64,000 nucleotides of DNA from Daedaleopsis sinensis (taxonomy: Eukaryota > Basidiomycota > Agaricomycetes > Polyporales > Polyporaceae), in the NCBI GenBank assembly GCA_033807695.1, contig CM066304.1, positions 2,542,001 to 2,606,000 on the forward strand, in the 5' to 3' direction. This document shows positions 1-10,563 of the stretch, one piece after another. Below the pieces are notes generated by a model, which was given only the letters and a program-made list of their open reading frames with translations, did not search any database and was not told the DNA's origin. The translations under genes were made by a program, and so were the position numbers. How positions within the stretch are numbered: the stretch's first letter is position 1; each line of letters starts with the position of its first letter.

Positions 1-406
1 ACAAGGCCACGCTCCACAGTACGTCTCCTATATTGAACCTATATTGAACCTCGCATCCAGCGTGCTAACGGCTCCTTACTGCTGGACCGTAGACCCAAAC
101 TCGAGCCCGCAAGCAAAGCAACATGCACGCGAGGTGCTTACGGAGGCCGACGCGCGAACCGTCAGCTTCGCGGACGAAGTCGACGTGGCCGTCCTTCCGG
201 ACTTGGGTCTCGGTGCGGGCGATGTGGACGAGCACCAGAGGCGGATCAATGCTGGGCATAAGGCTGCGCTACACAGTGCGTTCCTATATCGCTGCGCTGA
301 CGGTCTTGTTATCTTAATAATATTAATGTATGCAGATCCAAACGTCGGACCTGAGGCGAAGGCGCACGCGAGGCAGTACCTCGAGGTACGAGACGAACTC
401 CCCTGA
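1..406 (+). CDS. Con-6 family protein (conidiation-specific protein 6-like), 5' end outside window
   Basis: Three exons are visible: 1-18, 93-275 and 336-406. Splicing rebuilds the Con-6 repeat signature each time. Exon 1 joined to exon 2 reads KATLHNPNSSPQAKQHAREV, and exon 2 joined to exon 3 reads HKAALHNPNVGPEAKAHARQ. Both introns interrupt the Asn codon of HNPN at the same phase, so the two repeats probably arose by duplicating an exon together with its intron. Con-6 proteins are small hydrophilic fungal proteins first seen in Neurospora conidia; their biochemical role is unknown. Donors are GTACGT and GTGCGT, and GCTAAC at 64-69 is a good branch site. The start codon and the first repeat lie to the left of the window. 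The stop is TGA at 404-406. Confidence 0.85.
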   Translation, partial: QGHAPQYVSYIEPILNLASSVLTAPYCWTVDPNSSPQAKQHAREVLTEADARTVSFADEVDVAVLPDLGLGAGDVDEHQRRINAGHKAALHSAFLYRCADGLVILIILMYADPNVGPEAKAHARQYLEVRDELP

Positions 407-964
407 TGCAGGCTCTCGTGCTGCTTTTTCTTTGTCTCTCGATGTACGGACTCGCTGGTGACTCTGGACGATGATTTATCGGTATTGTATCGCACTAATA
501 CATTATTTACTTACCCGATCTTCTGTGTTGGGTGCACACGGCTCTAGACGACGCGCATTGGTGCTGCGGCCTCCCTGCCTGCAATCCGTCAATGCATCCC
601 GCGTACACGTGCAAGCATCAGTACGTACTGACGCAAACCAGGAAACGACTGACACATTGCGGCACCTCCACGTATTGCACAGAACGTTTCATCGCAGAGA
701 GGTGTAGTGATCTCATACAAAGATCTTGTAGGTGTTCGTATACACTCAGTATACGCAATAACCAGGGATCAGCTAATGGATTCCCGTTGTTGTCTACCTC
801 GTTGTTGTCCAATCACAAACGAACTTCACAGGCCAAACTAGTGCTAGGACTTGGGTCCAGGTGTCGCACTGCAGTGTGGTGACGGGGCGCACGGGACAGC
901 GTTTCAAGCAATATTAATGTGTCAAGAATGCCCGCTCGCTGCTAATTGCACACCTTGAAGGCGA
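407..964. other. Intergenic, no gene seen
   Basis: Short frames occur on both strands, but none has protein-like composition or splice structure. It is presumably the 3' flank of the Con-6 gene and decayed sequence ahead of the BTB relic. Confidence 0.5.
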
Positions 965-1216
965 CTACGGAAAGGTTGACGTGCGAGGGATGCAAGCGTG
1001 CGTCAGAGCACTGGCAGCACATACAGGAGGTGACGACCGCTTGGTCGGCCGTCTTGGAGGTGTGTGATCCGCTCCCTATCTGACCCCCAGGTTCGCCGAC
1101 ACACATCCCACCTCAGAGGACCATCGAGCGTACTCCGCGACATGGTACTTGCAGACATAGTCCTTGCGTTCACCCTCTGGACGCTTGGACGGGTACATCG
1201 GGAACTCAAGCGCTAG
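965..1216 (+). pseudogene. BTB-domain protein C-terminal relic
   Basis: The frame from about 965 to 1062 reads TCEGCKRASEHWQHIQ and then TAWSAVLE. This is the Cys-x2-Cys plus Trp ending common to basidiomycete BTB proteins. A 27-nt spacer (GTGTGT...CCCCAG, short for an intron) separates it from 1090-1216, which reads VRRH...RGPSSVLRDM...TLGRVHRELKR and stop. That last part matches the C-terminal exon of the BTB gene at 44.6-45.7 kb residue by residue (VRRH, RGPSS, RDM, TLGR, HR). No BTB domain lies upstream, where the frame meets a stop, so this is a truncated copy rather than a working gene. The relation to the 44.6-kb gene is seen directly; that it is dead is inferred. Confidence 0.6.
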
Positions 1217-1422
1217 CCGCATCACGATTCTAGCATGAGCTGCTTCAAGCTCCCGCGCAGTTGCTCGCTGTAGATTGTTGTGAGTTTGGATGTATTTGTG
1301 TCTTTCTACTTTACATTCACGTCTGTTGAGTGCTATCCCTTCCACCGTACTTGGATGCTCCACATCATTCGAGTGTATCGGAGGGACCATGGCTGCCCCA
1401 CGGCACGCTTCGGTCAGGCGAG

Positions 1423-2848
1423 TCAAGCCGCTTTGGTGAAGCTCAGGAGCCACTCGATACCCGCTTGCGCATCGCGCTCGATCTTGACAGAAGCCGCGAG
1501 GTGCGGGAACCATAATTGCGTACCGTGCGCGCAGCCGAGGTTCCTGCAACGCCGTCAGATGCGGACACGGTCAGCTCGTCTCCGAACGGACGGACGCGAC
1601 GATGCAGACGCGGACGTACAGTTCGAGCTTCGTCGTGCCCCCGGACTCCCGCAGCAGCCTCTCGTACAGCAGCCCGTCGTCCCGCAGCGGGTCGCACTCC
1701 ATGCACTGGAAGTACGCAGGGGGCAGCCCGGCGTGCGAGGCGGCCAGCACGGGGGAGATGCGCACGTCCGCGGGTGCGACGTTGACGTTGTACAGCGCTG
1801 CAGCGCGCAGTCAGCATCGCGCGACGCCACCGAGTGACTGTGCGACGCACCGAAAAAATGCTCCACGTCCGCCTTGCTGAGGAGCGGCGCGTCCGCGTTC
1901 TGCGCGTACGAGCGCAGCTCCGCCTTGTACTTGTCTGGCGCGGCGTCCGGGTGCAGAGTGACGGGCTCGCGGAGGAACTGCCCGGTGAGCGGCGCTGCGC
2001 GGAAGAGGGGGTCGTCTCTGGCTTGGAGGGCCATGACGGCGGTGATGCTGCCGCCCGCGGAGTCGCCGCCGACGAGGAACCCCTTGCTGAACGACGCCTT
2101 CAGCTCCTTTGAGTGGTTGACCGCCTGCAGGAGCATAGGTCAGCTCAGCCGGGCCGTGAGCGGCGGCGGGGTCTGGAGGCACTGACCCACTTGAGCGCGG
2201 CGAAGGAGTCTTCGTGAGCTGTCGGGAACTGGTATTCCGGAGCCCGTCTGGGAAAGGAACACCAGGTCAGTGCTGCGGATCCATGGGGGGCTGCAATGGC
2301 ACCGGCAGAGAACATACCTGTATCCCACGTTGACGATAACGAGCTGCAGCTCGACACTCAAAATCCGCAAGTGGTTGTCATCCATGGCGATATCCCCTAA
2401 GACCCAGCCTGTGAACACAGGAGGGTCAGCTACCCCACTCTGAACGCGAACTGGACCCTCGGTGCTTGCCTCCGCCATGGTACCAAACCAGGACCGGGTA
2501 TGTCGCGTTCTCGTCGCTGCTCGTTGGTATTACTGAGCGCACAGTAATCTCTCCACCCTCCACAGGCACGAGATGGTCCTTGACGGTGTACTGGGACTCT
2601 GCAGCAAACAGCAACAGGATACATACTCGCGTCAGCGATTTCCACGAGAGCCTAGTGGTGAACGGCGACGACTCACCTGACGGGAGCCGGGGGACAGCGC
2701 TTTGAGCGAAGGCGCCGATAACGATGCTGGATATCGCCCGCATATGGTCGCCCAGAGAGACTCCTTCTGGGCACGGAGGCGGCGGTTGGGTGAACTCTGG
2801 ATGCGCAGCCAGTTCTGTCGCCAGTTCAGCGTCGAGTGGAAGCACCAT
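1423..2848 (-). CDS. Alpha/beta-hydr­olase fold-3 (HSL-type) lipase/esterase, copy A
   Basis: Seven exons (2677-2848, 2470-2598, 2318-2408, 2187-2247, 1851-2124, 1620-1797, 1423-1543) give 341 aa. The oxyanion-hole HGGG is at residues 98-101, the nucleophile Ser173 sits in GDSAGG, the catalytic Asp is probably Asp278 in ECDPLRD, and His308 is in AHG. These are hallmarks of the hormone-sensitive-lipase family, which hydrolyses short acyl esters. No signal peptide is visible, so it is probably intracellular. Intron 2 begins GCAAGC, a GC-AG intron that splits the last Gly codon of HGGG. The start ATG is followed by VLPLDAELA, matching copy B. One oddity is YRRAPEY in place of the usual YRLAPEY. 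The copy looks intact. It is the diverged duplicate of the gene at 52964-54419; in the exon holding the nucleophile, 72 of 91 residues are identical. Confidence 0.88.
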
Positions 2849-2885
2849 GGCGTCGAGATGGGAGAGACGGAGGCCCGACAAGACC

Positions 2886-2896
2886 TTTATATATAT
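2886..2896 (-). promoter_or_regulatory. TATA box of lipase copy A
   Basis: On the minus strand ATATATATAAAGGTC lies about 38 bp upstream of the ATG. The same TATAAAGGTC string precedes lipase copy B, and little else of the promoter is conserved, which supports a functional core element. Confidence 0.5.
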
Positions 2897-3343
2897 GTAC
2901 TTGCGTCAGGGGGTACTGGGACTCTAGACTCGTATCCAGTCTGTACTCTTCTGTACTGCGAGCTTGCCTCCCGGGTCATGATGGGATCAGCGGGGTTCGA
3001 AGGGAGGCAAGCTCTCCCGGCCACTGTGACGCGCCGTGCTAAAGACGCTGATCGCGCCCCCTCCGTAGCTGACCAAGATAGAAAGATGACATATCATGCC
3101 CCTCTCCAGGACCCCTGATAATACTCTTGGAGGCCTGTTAACGTCTGTTAACGTTTGTTCCCGGAGGATGCGATCTTTGCCAGTTTGATATCTTTCCCTT
3201 AGGAAGGTGTGGCCGCCTCACATACGTCCCTCGCGATACGTACGATATACTGAGAGTAAGTCGCACATTGTTGCAACACAAGGGCGCGGCTCGGGTGCCA
3301 GGTGACGATGCCCGGGGTGCAGTGATCCTTAATATCTAATTAG

Positions 3344-4065
3344 GAAGCTATCGTCTCAGCTCTCGACACGCGCATCATGATATCCCTCTTCCGGTGATGG
3401 TCGGTTTGCGTGCGCACAACTCGCGCTAGTGTCCCGCACGCTTTCCAGCGTCGCATGCCCTTTGCTATGGCGACATTTGCTCAACCTGCCTCCTATCTGG
3501 AATCTCATGCCCTGGTCTCCCACAACGACAGGCGGACCTTTTTACCGTCGCTCAAACCCATACACTGGTACCAAACCGCAATCGATGGCGGCTCTCTCTC
3601 ATCCTCTCATCGGAGTCCATCCTAGAAATCGACATCACTTTCGAACGTGACAACATACATGGGATCGAAGTCCCCCTCGACAGGCTTACCCCCGCCCAGT
3701 GTCACCTTGTCGCCACGCTGCTCCCTTCCAATTTTCCATTCCGGACTCTTGCAACCTTGAACGTTTTCACCCGGTCGTTGATGGACGAGTTTGCTATCAG
3801 TTCATCACCCCTCTTCAGCAATCTCCGCGTACCTCGAGTGTGCACTCGATACAACATGCAATGCCAATGTGAACCCTCTCCGTATGCCCTGGCTCCGGGT
3901 CTTCAAGTGCTGCGGGAGATACACATATCTGGTACTCTTCGTCTCTCGCACATCTGCCCCAAAGCTAGAGGTGGCCGAGTCCACAGCCGACCACTCCTGC
4001 GCAGTCCCGACTCTACGACAACTCATTGCCGCGACTTGTGAGCCGCGGTTCTCAGACATAGGCAT
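3344..4065 (+). pseudogene. F-box/LRR protein relic (left arm)
   Basis: This is homologous to the intact F-box gene at 50378-52057 but broken in several ways. The ATG and first ~18 codons are missing. Extra bases sit before FACAQLALVSRT. A deletion joins the F-box exon at WNLM directly to the ALVSHN block, removing the intron and about 60 codons and shifting the frame. A further deletion after PLFSNLR removes about 20 codons and shifts the frame again. Readable blocks are QLALVSRTLSSVACPLLW, the region around IHGIEVPLDRLTPA, and the final LRQLIAATC. Homology stops near 4065, so the C-terminal 200 residues are absent. No product is expected. Confidence 0.8.
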
Positions 4066-5642
4066 AGCGGCGTGCTTCATGTACAAGAACTTCGCAGTCG
4101 AACTCAAGGTTCCTGTAACTCCTCGCCAAGTCCAGACTAGAGTACTCTCCGCGTATAATAGTAGATCTCAGTCCAAAGCTCATCGTTTCTGCCAGGTATC
4201 GAGCCGACAGCTTACTACAGGAGCATGTGGGTCTCATCCCACCTATCGCCTCCTTTGACCATCGTGGCGAGCATGCATTTGACGTGGGGATACTCTGGCA
4301 GATTGCACGACCCCCGAGGACCGCAATCTAAACGTCGAACGGTGCGACTCGGAGAGTGGCAGAATAGTAGAACATAGCACACCATATTTGCTCGCTGCCC
4401 GGATCCTCATCCTCCTCGTTCTGGCAGAGCACCTCGGAGATCGAGCTGAGGCACGGCGCCACAGCGGATGCAATAATGTACGTGCGCACGCAGTGTACAT
4501 AGTTTCGGAATGCGTCTGGCAGCGATTTAGAGGACGGCATCCCGCCACACACACACACACTGCGCCAGACTGCGCCTGCCTGCTGCCTGCAGGCTCCCAT
4601 ACGCTCCGCGCCGCACGACCGGATCCGGGTTGTGTGCGCGGCGCCAAGTTCCCGGTGTGGTTACGCCGGGGCCCGTCCACAGCGTTGCTTGCGCTTCCCT
4701 TCTCCGATCGATCTGCAGCCCGACCAAGTGCCCGGACGACGGTGTCGGCACCACCTGCCGTCGATGTCGATGTTCCGGCGACGGGCTGTGTCGACGATCT
4801 TCGTCGTAAGTATGGTCGTGTGGGGGCTCGCGACATGAGGGTGTGTCCTAAGTTCTAACAGCATGAGTCGTCGTGAGTGTCTGCCCTCAACATGCGCCTC
4901 GCTCGGCCGGCTTCTTGCGGAAGGCCATCCGCCTTTCATGCATCTAGAACAAACGCCCCGTCACGGACACGATTCGCGACGATCCTGATGGACCAAGCTG
5001 GAGCGGAAGTCTCCCGCCGCTCTGTGCCCGTAACAGATCCAACAGGACCGGGCGGCAGACTTGGGCCAGGACGTATTAGCTAGGTGCGATACCTATCGGG
5101 AAGGGAAGGGAAGGGAGCGAATGCAGTCGAGATTGTGTATATGGTAACAATACAGGCGGGGATATACGAGCAGAGATCGGCGAGAGGGGCGACGACGACG
5201 TCGCATTAGATGAGCAAGGTATTGTACAACAAAAGGGGAGTAACGGCCGCTAGCGTGGAGAATAGCATGAATGGGATGGCATGATTGCTGGTCAGGGCGG
5301 TTGATTGTCGGTGGGGGAACGAAGTATTGAGGATACGATGACGTGCCGAGCCATTGTTGCGGGAGAAGTACAAAACTGAGGAAAGTGCAATGCGACAAAA
5401 CGGTGATGGCAAAACGGAAGGGATCCTTTCCAGGAGAGGCTAGAGTGCATCGCGTCAGTGGTGCTCTGGCGACCTACACAAATGATATAGCGACGCACCT
5501 GACATAAGTGATTCCAGAACTGTAGAATGTAAGAATGTATGTGATGATAACTTAGCCAAAAGGAGATTATAGGGTATGTACGTGCGACGTGCGTTATGTG
5601 CGGGAGCTGACGACAAACCGACAAGAGAGGATGGGAGCCGTC
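4066..5642. other. Intergenic, no gene seen
   Basis: It contains a CA run near 4549-4560 and a GGGAA run near 5099-5117. Several short overlapping frames lack protein-like composition. The right part is probably the 3' flank of the coiled-coil gene that ends at 5643. Confidence 0.5.
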
Positions 5643-8451
5643 TCACGATGAGCTCTCTGGCGGTGCGCTGTCGCTCGACTTCCTCCCTCTGAGGGGTATC
5701 GCGGACAGCACGGGGACGGAGAAGCGCTGTGCCTTGGACGTGCTGAGGAACGGCCATCCGTCGAATTGCTTCGACTCTGACGCGGCGCGCTTGATCTGGG
5801 CTGGGTTCGTGGCATCGTCCGCGGCTCTGATAGCAGGCTGCATAGAGTGCACGCGCCTCGCGAAGAACCTGCGCGCAGCCCACGAGCCCTTGGACGGGCG
5901 CGGCTGCCCCTCTTGATCGGGATAGTTGATGGTCGGAATGGTGTTCAAGGACGTCGGCGAGGACTGTTGGGTTGACTCCGAGTCGAACGACGTCGACTGA
6001 GGAAGCACCACCTCGGACAGAGCTGAGGACGATCGGTTAGTGACATGGTTAGATGCACAGGTGCTCAATCCCAGAAGACGACTACTCACTCGCTGCGGCG
6101 AGGTTCATGCCGAGCTTCTCTTCGTTCTCCTCCTTTGGGGGAAGGGGAGGCGGCACATCGCCGGCCCCTGCCGGAGAGCCTGGACGTGTGTGGACAAGCT
6201 CCAGGAAGGAGCCCTCCCGACTATTCGAACCCTGCTGACTCTTCGAGGGCTCGGGTAGACGGATGATGGGAACGTCCGGAACCTGCTTCGAGTCTTCGCC
6301 GCGCTCCGTACGCCGCACGCTCTTGCTGCGACTCCTGCGGGATCGCATGGAACGGATGGAGTAGATCGAGGAGCGGTCCGGACGCTCGCCGTTGCCCGCC
6401 GTGGGTGTCTTCGGAGTGCGCGGAATGCGAAGACTGGCCTTCGACGCTCTGTCGCTGCGCTTCTTTGCTGCAAACACGCGGCTCGTGCGGTCTCCCGGCT
6501 TCGGTGGTGCGCCGGCGAGGTTGGTGACCACCGCCTTCGTCACGACCGCCTTGCCGGTGATCTCGACCACCTCAGCGTGGCGCATAGAGCTCACGGCGCT
6601 CATCCGGTCCATGTCGTTGTAGATCTCCGCCTCGAGCGCCGAGGTGGACGGCTCGTCGTCGTCGACGGGCGTGAACTCCTCATCGCTGAACGCGAGGTCG
6701 AAGTTGTCCAGATCGTCCATTTCCTGGGCCATGTCCTGGGCCATGTTCCACGCCTCTTCAAGCTCCGCTCGGAGCTCCTCGTTCCGTGAGCGCGTCTCCT
6801 GAAGCTCTGCCGTGCGCTTCGCATAAGACGTATTCAGCTTGCGGAGTGCCATCGCGAGCGCGGACGCAATATGGAGATCCTGAACATGTTGGATCTGGGT
6901 CTTCTGGTCGGCGATACGAGTGAGGGTCTCCAGAAGTCGATCGCATGATGAGGTGAGATCCGTGAGTTGGGTTGTTAAGTTGTAAAGCGCCTCACCGTCG
7001 CTGTCGGTCTGTGATTGGGACAGAGCGGCTAGCGACTGCAGTAACATCGCGCGCCGATGCATGTTGAACCTGTACTGCGCCTGGGTCGTGGTTCGCAACT
7101 GGTGAAAGGAACAGTCAGAGGTTGACACATAATGCGATAGCTGCTAGCAACGTACGGTTTCTAGCCGCTCGAGCTCCTGGGGAAGCTCGACATCGTATGT
7201 ATGCGTGGAGACGACGCGAATGAAGGACTCGGCGGCTGACTGCCTGATTGCTCGTGAGACGGTTTCCTGAAGCTGCTCGGAGGTAAACGTCCACTGCGCT
7301 GCTTCCAGAGTCATGGCTTTCCATTGGATGGGCTCGGTCTCGAAGGAGATGGCAGTCGGCGGCGAGAGCGGCGGCCGTCTCGGAACGACCTTCAGCAGAG
7401 CTGGCGTGGATGATCGGGTAGAGGCAGGTGTGGAGGAACGTTCGGGGATAGCGATACTCGCCTGGACGCTCTTCTCTGATAAGGACCTGTCATGATTCCC
7501 ATCCGTCCCATTCACCCCTAGCACGCCGTTCACGCCGTTCGCGAGCTTGGGTGTCGCACTCGTGTCGTATGGAGATTCGGTTTCATTAAGTCCGGCGGCT
7601 TCATTACTACCGTTAACCTGGAGTGATGGAGGGCGTAGCGCCGGCGGCACGGTATCATCTCGGGTGGGCACAGTCGGAGAAGACGGCGACGCAGGCATGT
7701 ACATGTCCAGGATATCAGTTGAGATGGAGTCTGTCGGGGAAACGGCGCCTGCTTCGTGAGGGGGGCGAGGGGGCAGGGACAGGTGTCCAGCTGCGAGAGT
7801 CGGGGAGTCGGGGACGGCCGCACCTGTACGTTCTGCGCGAGCACCTGCAGTATCGTGCGCACCTGCAACATCAAGCCCGTTCAGAATGTTCATCTGTCCG
7901 CTGTCCTCCTCCTCTGTGGGACTGGCCAAGTCGGTCGGAGGCACTGGAGAAGCCGACGTCCGACGCGTAGCTGCCGCGGCGGTCTCCCCATCCTTCGGAT
8001 CCTCCGTCTCTGTCGGCTCTCCTGCGAGAACAGCGTCTCCAGCGGTCGTATCCTCGTGAGCTGGCGGCGCGTCCTCCTTGTGCTGCTGCGACGACTGGCT
8101 GTTGTGCGACAGTTGTGACTGGTGCGACTGGTGCGACTGGTGCGACTGGTAAGATTGGTGCGACTCTGTTCGCACGTGTCCGTTCGCCGAGGACTCTGAC
8201 CGGATAGTATTCGACCTGGACGGAAGCGGCGCAGACGCAGGCGAAGGCGGACTCGAGCTACCAGACTGAGAGGGTCCGTCGATGTGCTCAGGCGACGCGG
8301 TGCGAGGCACGCCTGCGAGGTCTTCCTGGAGGCGAGCGGTGAGGTCGAGCGGGATTGTGTTTTTGACTGTGAGGGTGCCGGGCTTGCCCGGGCTGCGTGG
8401 GCCGATCGGTCTGCGCCCTGCGGGGGGCGAGCGTGAGCGGGCGATGTCCAT
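5643..8451 (-). CDS. Conserved basidiomycete hypothetical protein with coiled coil and disordered tails
   Basis: Three exons (7156-8451, 6090-7098, 5643-6022) give 894 aa. Residues 1-370 are Ser/Pro/Thr-rich and disordered, with an SHQ repeat tract near residues 96-112. Around 375-435 comes a folded-looking stretch (PIQWKAMTLEAAQWTF, then a helix with SAAESFIRVV), followed by a coiled coil to about residue 590 rich in Leu heptads (RRAMLLQSLAAL, RTAELQETRSRNEELRAELEEAW). The C-terminal third is basic and Ser/Arg-rich, with PPPLPPK as a possible SH3 ligand. I do not recognise a named family; a scaffold or cytoskeletal role is only a guess. The start is the first ATG of the long frame (MDIARSRSPP). 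Confidence 0.75.
8115..8164 (-). repeat. 9-bp coding minisatellite (Ser-His-Gln repeat)
   Basis: The unit TGCGACTGG on the plus strand is repeated about five times, one copy being degenerate. It encodes consecutive SHQ triplets inside the N-terminal disordered region of the 894-aa protein. Because the unit is three codons long, changes in copy number keep the frame. Confidence 0.75.
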
Positions 8452-8922
8452 CTAGGGCAGCGGCGACTCAGTCAGAGCGCATGAAGAAGGAGGAGAGGAT
8501 GGTCGTGCAGGTCAGAGAGAACGAGACATGTATGGACGGAGGCAAGGTGAGCGCGGGGAGGTTTGGGCAGGAATGCACTGATGCTGATGGCTCCCTGGGA
8601 AGCTTCCTGGAAGCTTCCAAGTTTCCCTCTAGCTTCCTTCATCATGATCGCTAACTCCCGCGCGCGGTAGTTCCTCCAATTTCGCGTACAATGACGCATG
8701 TCTCGCGTCGTTGGGTCAGTATGCCGTGTTACAACTTACATACATAGCGCTACAGCTGACAAGCAGAACTCGACTGCGCAGTGGGACGAGTACACAGCGC
8801 CTACAAATACATTCAGCGGCTCCATGTTTGTGCCATCCAGATACCCTCCATTACAGTCGCTCGCGTCGGGTTTCTACACGACAGAAGTTTCTGTATGGGA
8901 TCACCATCACCTTACGAAGCTA
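8452..8922. other. Intergenic spacer between two minus-strand genes
   Basis: It should hold the promoter of the 894-aa gene and the terminator of the UBX gene. A self-complementary tract lies near 8599-8621 (GGGAAGCTTCCTGGAAGCTTCC). No coding signal is seen. Confidence 0.5.
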
Positions 8923-10563
8923 TCAACACCTAGTGTCCGGGAATCCCATTAGTCTGTCAACCCCGTGAGCCGAGGCAGATCGAGTCAAACTCACTGCAGA
9001 AGGCGTCAAGCCAAGTTCTCGTAGTGTTCGCGAGAAGTCTGACCGCGCGAACGTTTTCCTGTGCCACGAGCGATGCCACCGTTCAGAATCAAAACCGCCA
9101 AAAGTCTAGTCATGACGTACCTTGGGAACGTTGTCGAGAAGCTGACCGTCTCGACGTCCACCGCCAGAGTCTGGCCGGCGAGGAACTCTGCAACCTCGCG
9201 CAGGGCTATGTCGGGCGGCCAAACCACATCAGCTTCGACGACGCCACACAAGCGTAGCCGTACGCACTAGAATCGCTCGGAAGCGTCGTTGTATACGGTT
9301 GTCCGCCGCTCGCCATCCGAATCTGTAGCCGGGTCTCGGGGTAGTCCCTCCCCGCTGCCTTTGGCGCGGTCGGCGCGGGCGCGCTGGCGGGTGCACTTGA
9401 GCTTGACTGCTCGAGAGGTCTTCCTTCCCGCAATGCTTTCTCGCGAGCAGCCTTCTCCGCCCGGGCTTTCTTATCAGCCTCAATTTGCGCCTTGACTGCT
9501 GCCCGCGCCTTAGCGTCTTCGAGCTTCTCTGCATTAGCGATGTCAATCCTTCTGCGTCGTGTCGTGTGTGCAGCTCTCGGATTGCTATACCTTTCTTCTT
9601 TTTCTCTGCCTCCTTGATCAATTCCTTATTTTTCATGTCTTCCTTGATCGCGTTCATGTCCTGAATTCGTACCGAACCTTGAATGTCTAAAGCAGCGTGA
9701 GACGGCAACCAGACGCACCCTCCCGGCTTTGCGCCGGATCGCCTCGTTCGCGAGGGTCTCTTTCGCCTCCTCCTTGGCCTTCACTGCCCGTTTCGCAGCC
9801 ATCTTCTCCCGCAGGTCTGCGAGCTTCTGCTTCCTCTCCTCCTCTGTCAGCGGTCTGATCTAGAACACCAATGGAGTCAGTAGTCGCACAAGTCACCACC
9901 TAGGACCATTAGCGCAGTCTCTTGGAGAATCATGCACTGGGCCAAAGCCACATTGTATCGGTCAACGGAGTAGTGCGCTTGTTCTCTTGTGAGTTTGTGC
10001 TCGCCGGCAGCAATAGCGCCATAGTGATACGTCCGACCATACTGCTATACTAGCATTCGGATAGAAACACACCTCTTCTATAGACTCCTCGAACTGATCG
10101 TGTCCGCTCTTCTCCGCATGGTAGTTGGCGAGATCCACATTCTTGAACGTCTTCCCGCACTGCGAGCACTTGATGCTCTTCGCCTCCGCGCCCGCGTCGC
10201 CCCCCTCAGCCGAGGAGCCTCCTGCAGAGCCAGAGCCTCCAGGCCCCTTCTTTCCGTACACAGCTTTCAGCGCAGCGAGATCCTCGTCGTCCTCGTCATC
10301 CACATCCATCGGGCCGCCGCCGCCACTGGGGGCTGGTGCGGAGGATGAGGAGACGGATGAGAGATCGGGCACGGGCGTGCCCTCGTTCTCAATGATGTGG
10401 TCCATTGCAGGCTGCAGCCCGCGGTTTCCTGTGGCTTTCAACGCCCCTAGTTGGGAGTGAGTCCGCAATCGTGGATGGTAGGGCGTGGCCGGTGGCGGAT
10501 GCACTTACATTCGACGCGTTGTGGGTCGAAACCCATGCTCAGTAGGACTTGTTTGTCGGACAT
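8923..10563 (-). CDS. UBA / C2H2 zinc-finger / UBX domain protein (UBXN1/SAKS1-like)
   Basis: Seven exons (10509-10563, 10073-10446, 9719-9859, 9591-9660, 9268-9528, 9121-9205, 8923-9058) give 373 aa. An N-terminal UBA domain (LLSMGFDPQRVEWALKATGN) binds ubiquitin. An acidic linker follows, then a finger (CSQCGKTF...NYHAEKSGH) at about residues 98-120. A long charged helix (REKMAAKRAVKAKEE...) leads to a C-terminal UBX domain with LQIRMASGG, VAEFLAGQ, the TFPRKTF loop and ELGLTPSAV. UBX domains dock on Cdc48/p97, so the protein probably links ubiquitinated substrates to Cdc48 in ER-associated or proteasomal degradation. The MSD start is supported because the UBA helix is completed only by splicing exon 1 to exon 2. 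Confidence 0.9.

Larger units (their letters stand above)
1396..4065 (+). repeat. Left arm of the lipase/F-box inverted duplication
   Basis: This segment (lipase on minus, F-box relic on plus) is homologous to 50984-54446 in the opposite orientation. Homology begins about 30 bp beyond the lipase stop codon and ends inside the F-box LRR region, near the residues AATC. The intergenic part has diverged strongly, but both arms keep a TATAAAGGTC motif upstream of the lipase start. Confidence 0.85.

Noticed and set aside
4549..4560. CA dinucleotide run
   Set aside because: Too short to be more than ordinary simple sequence.
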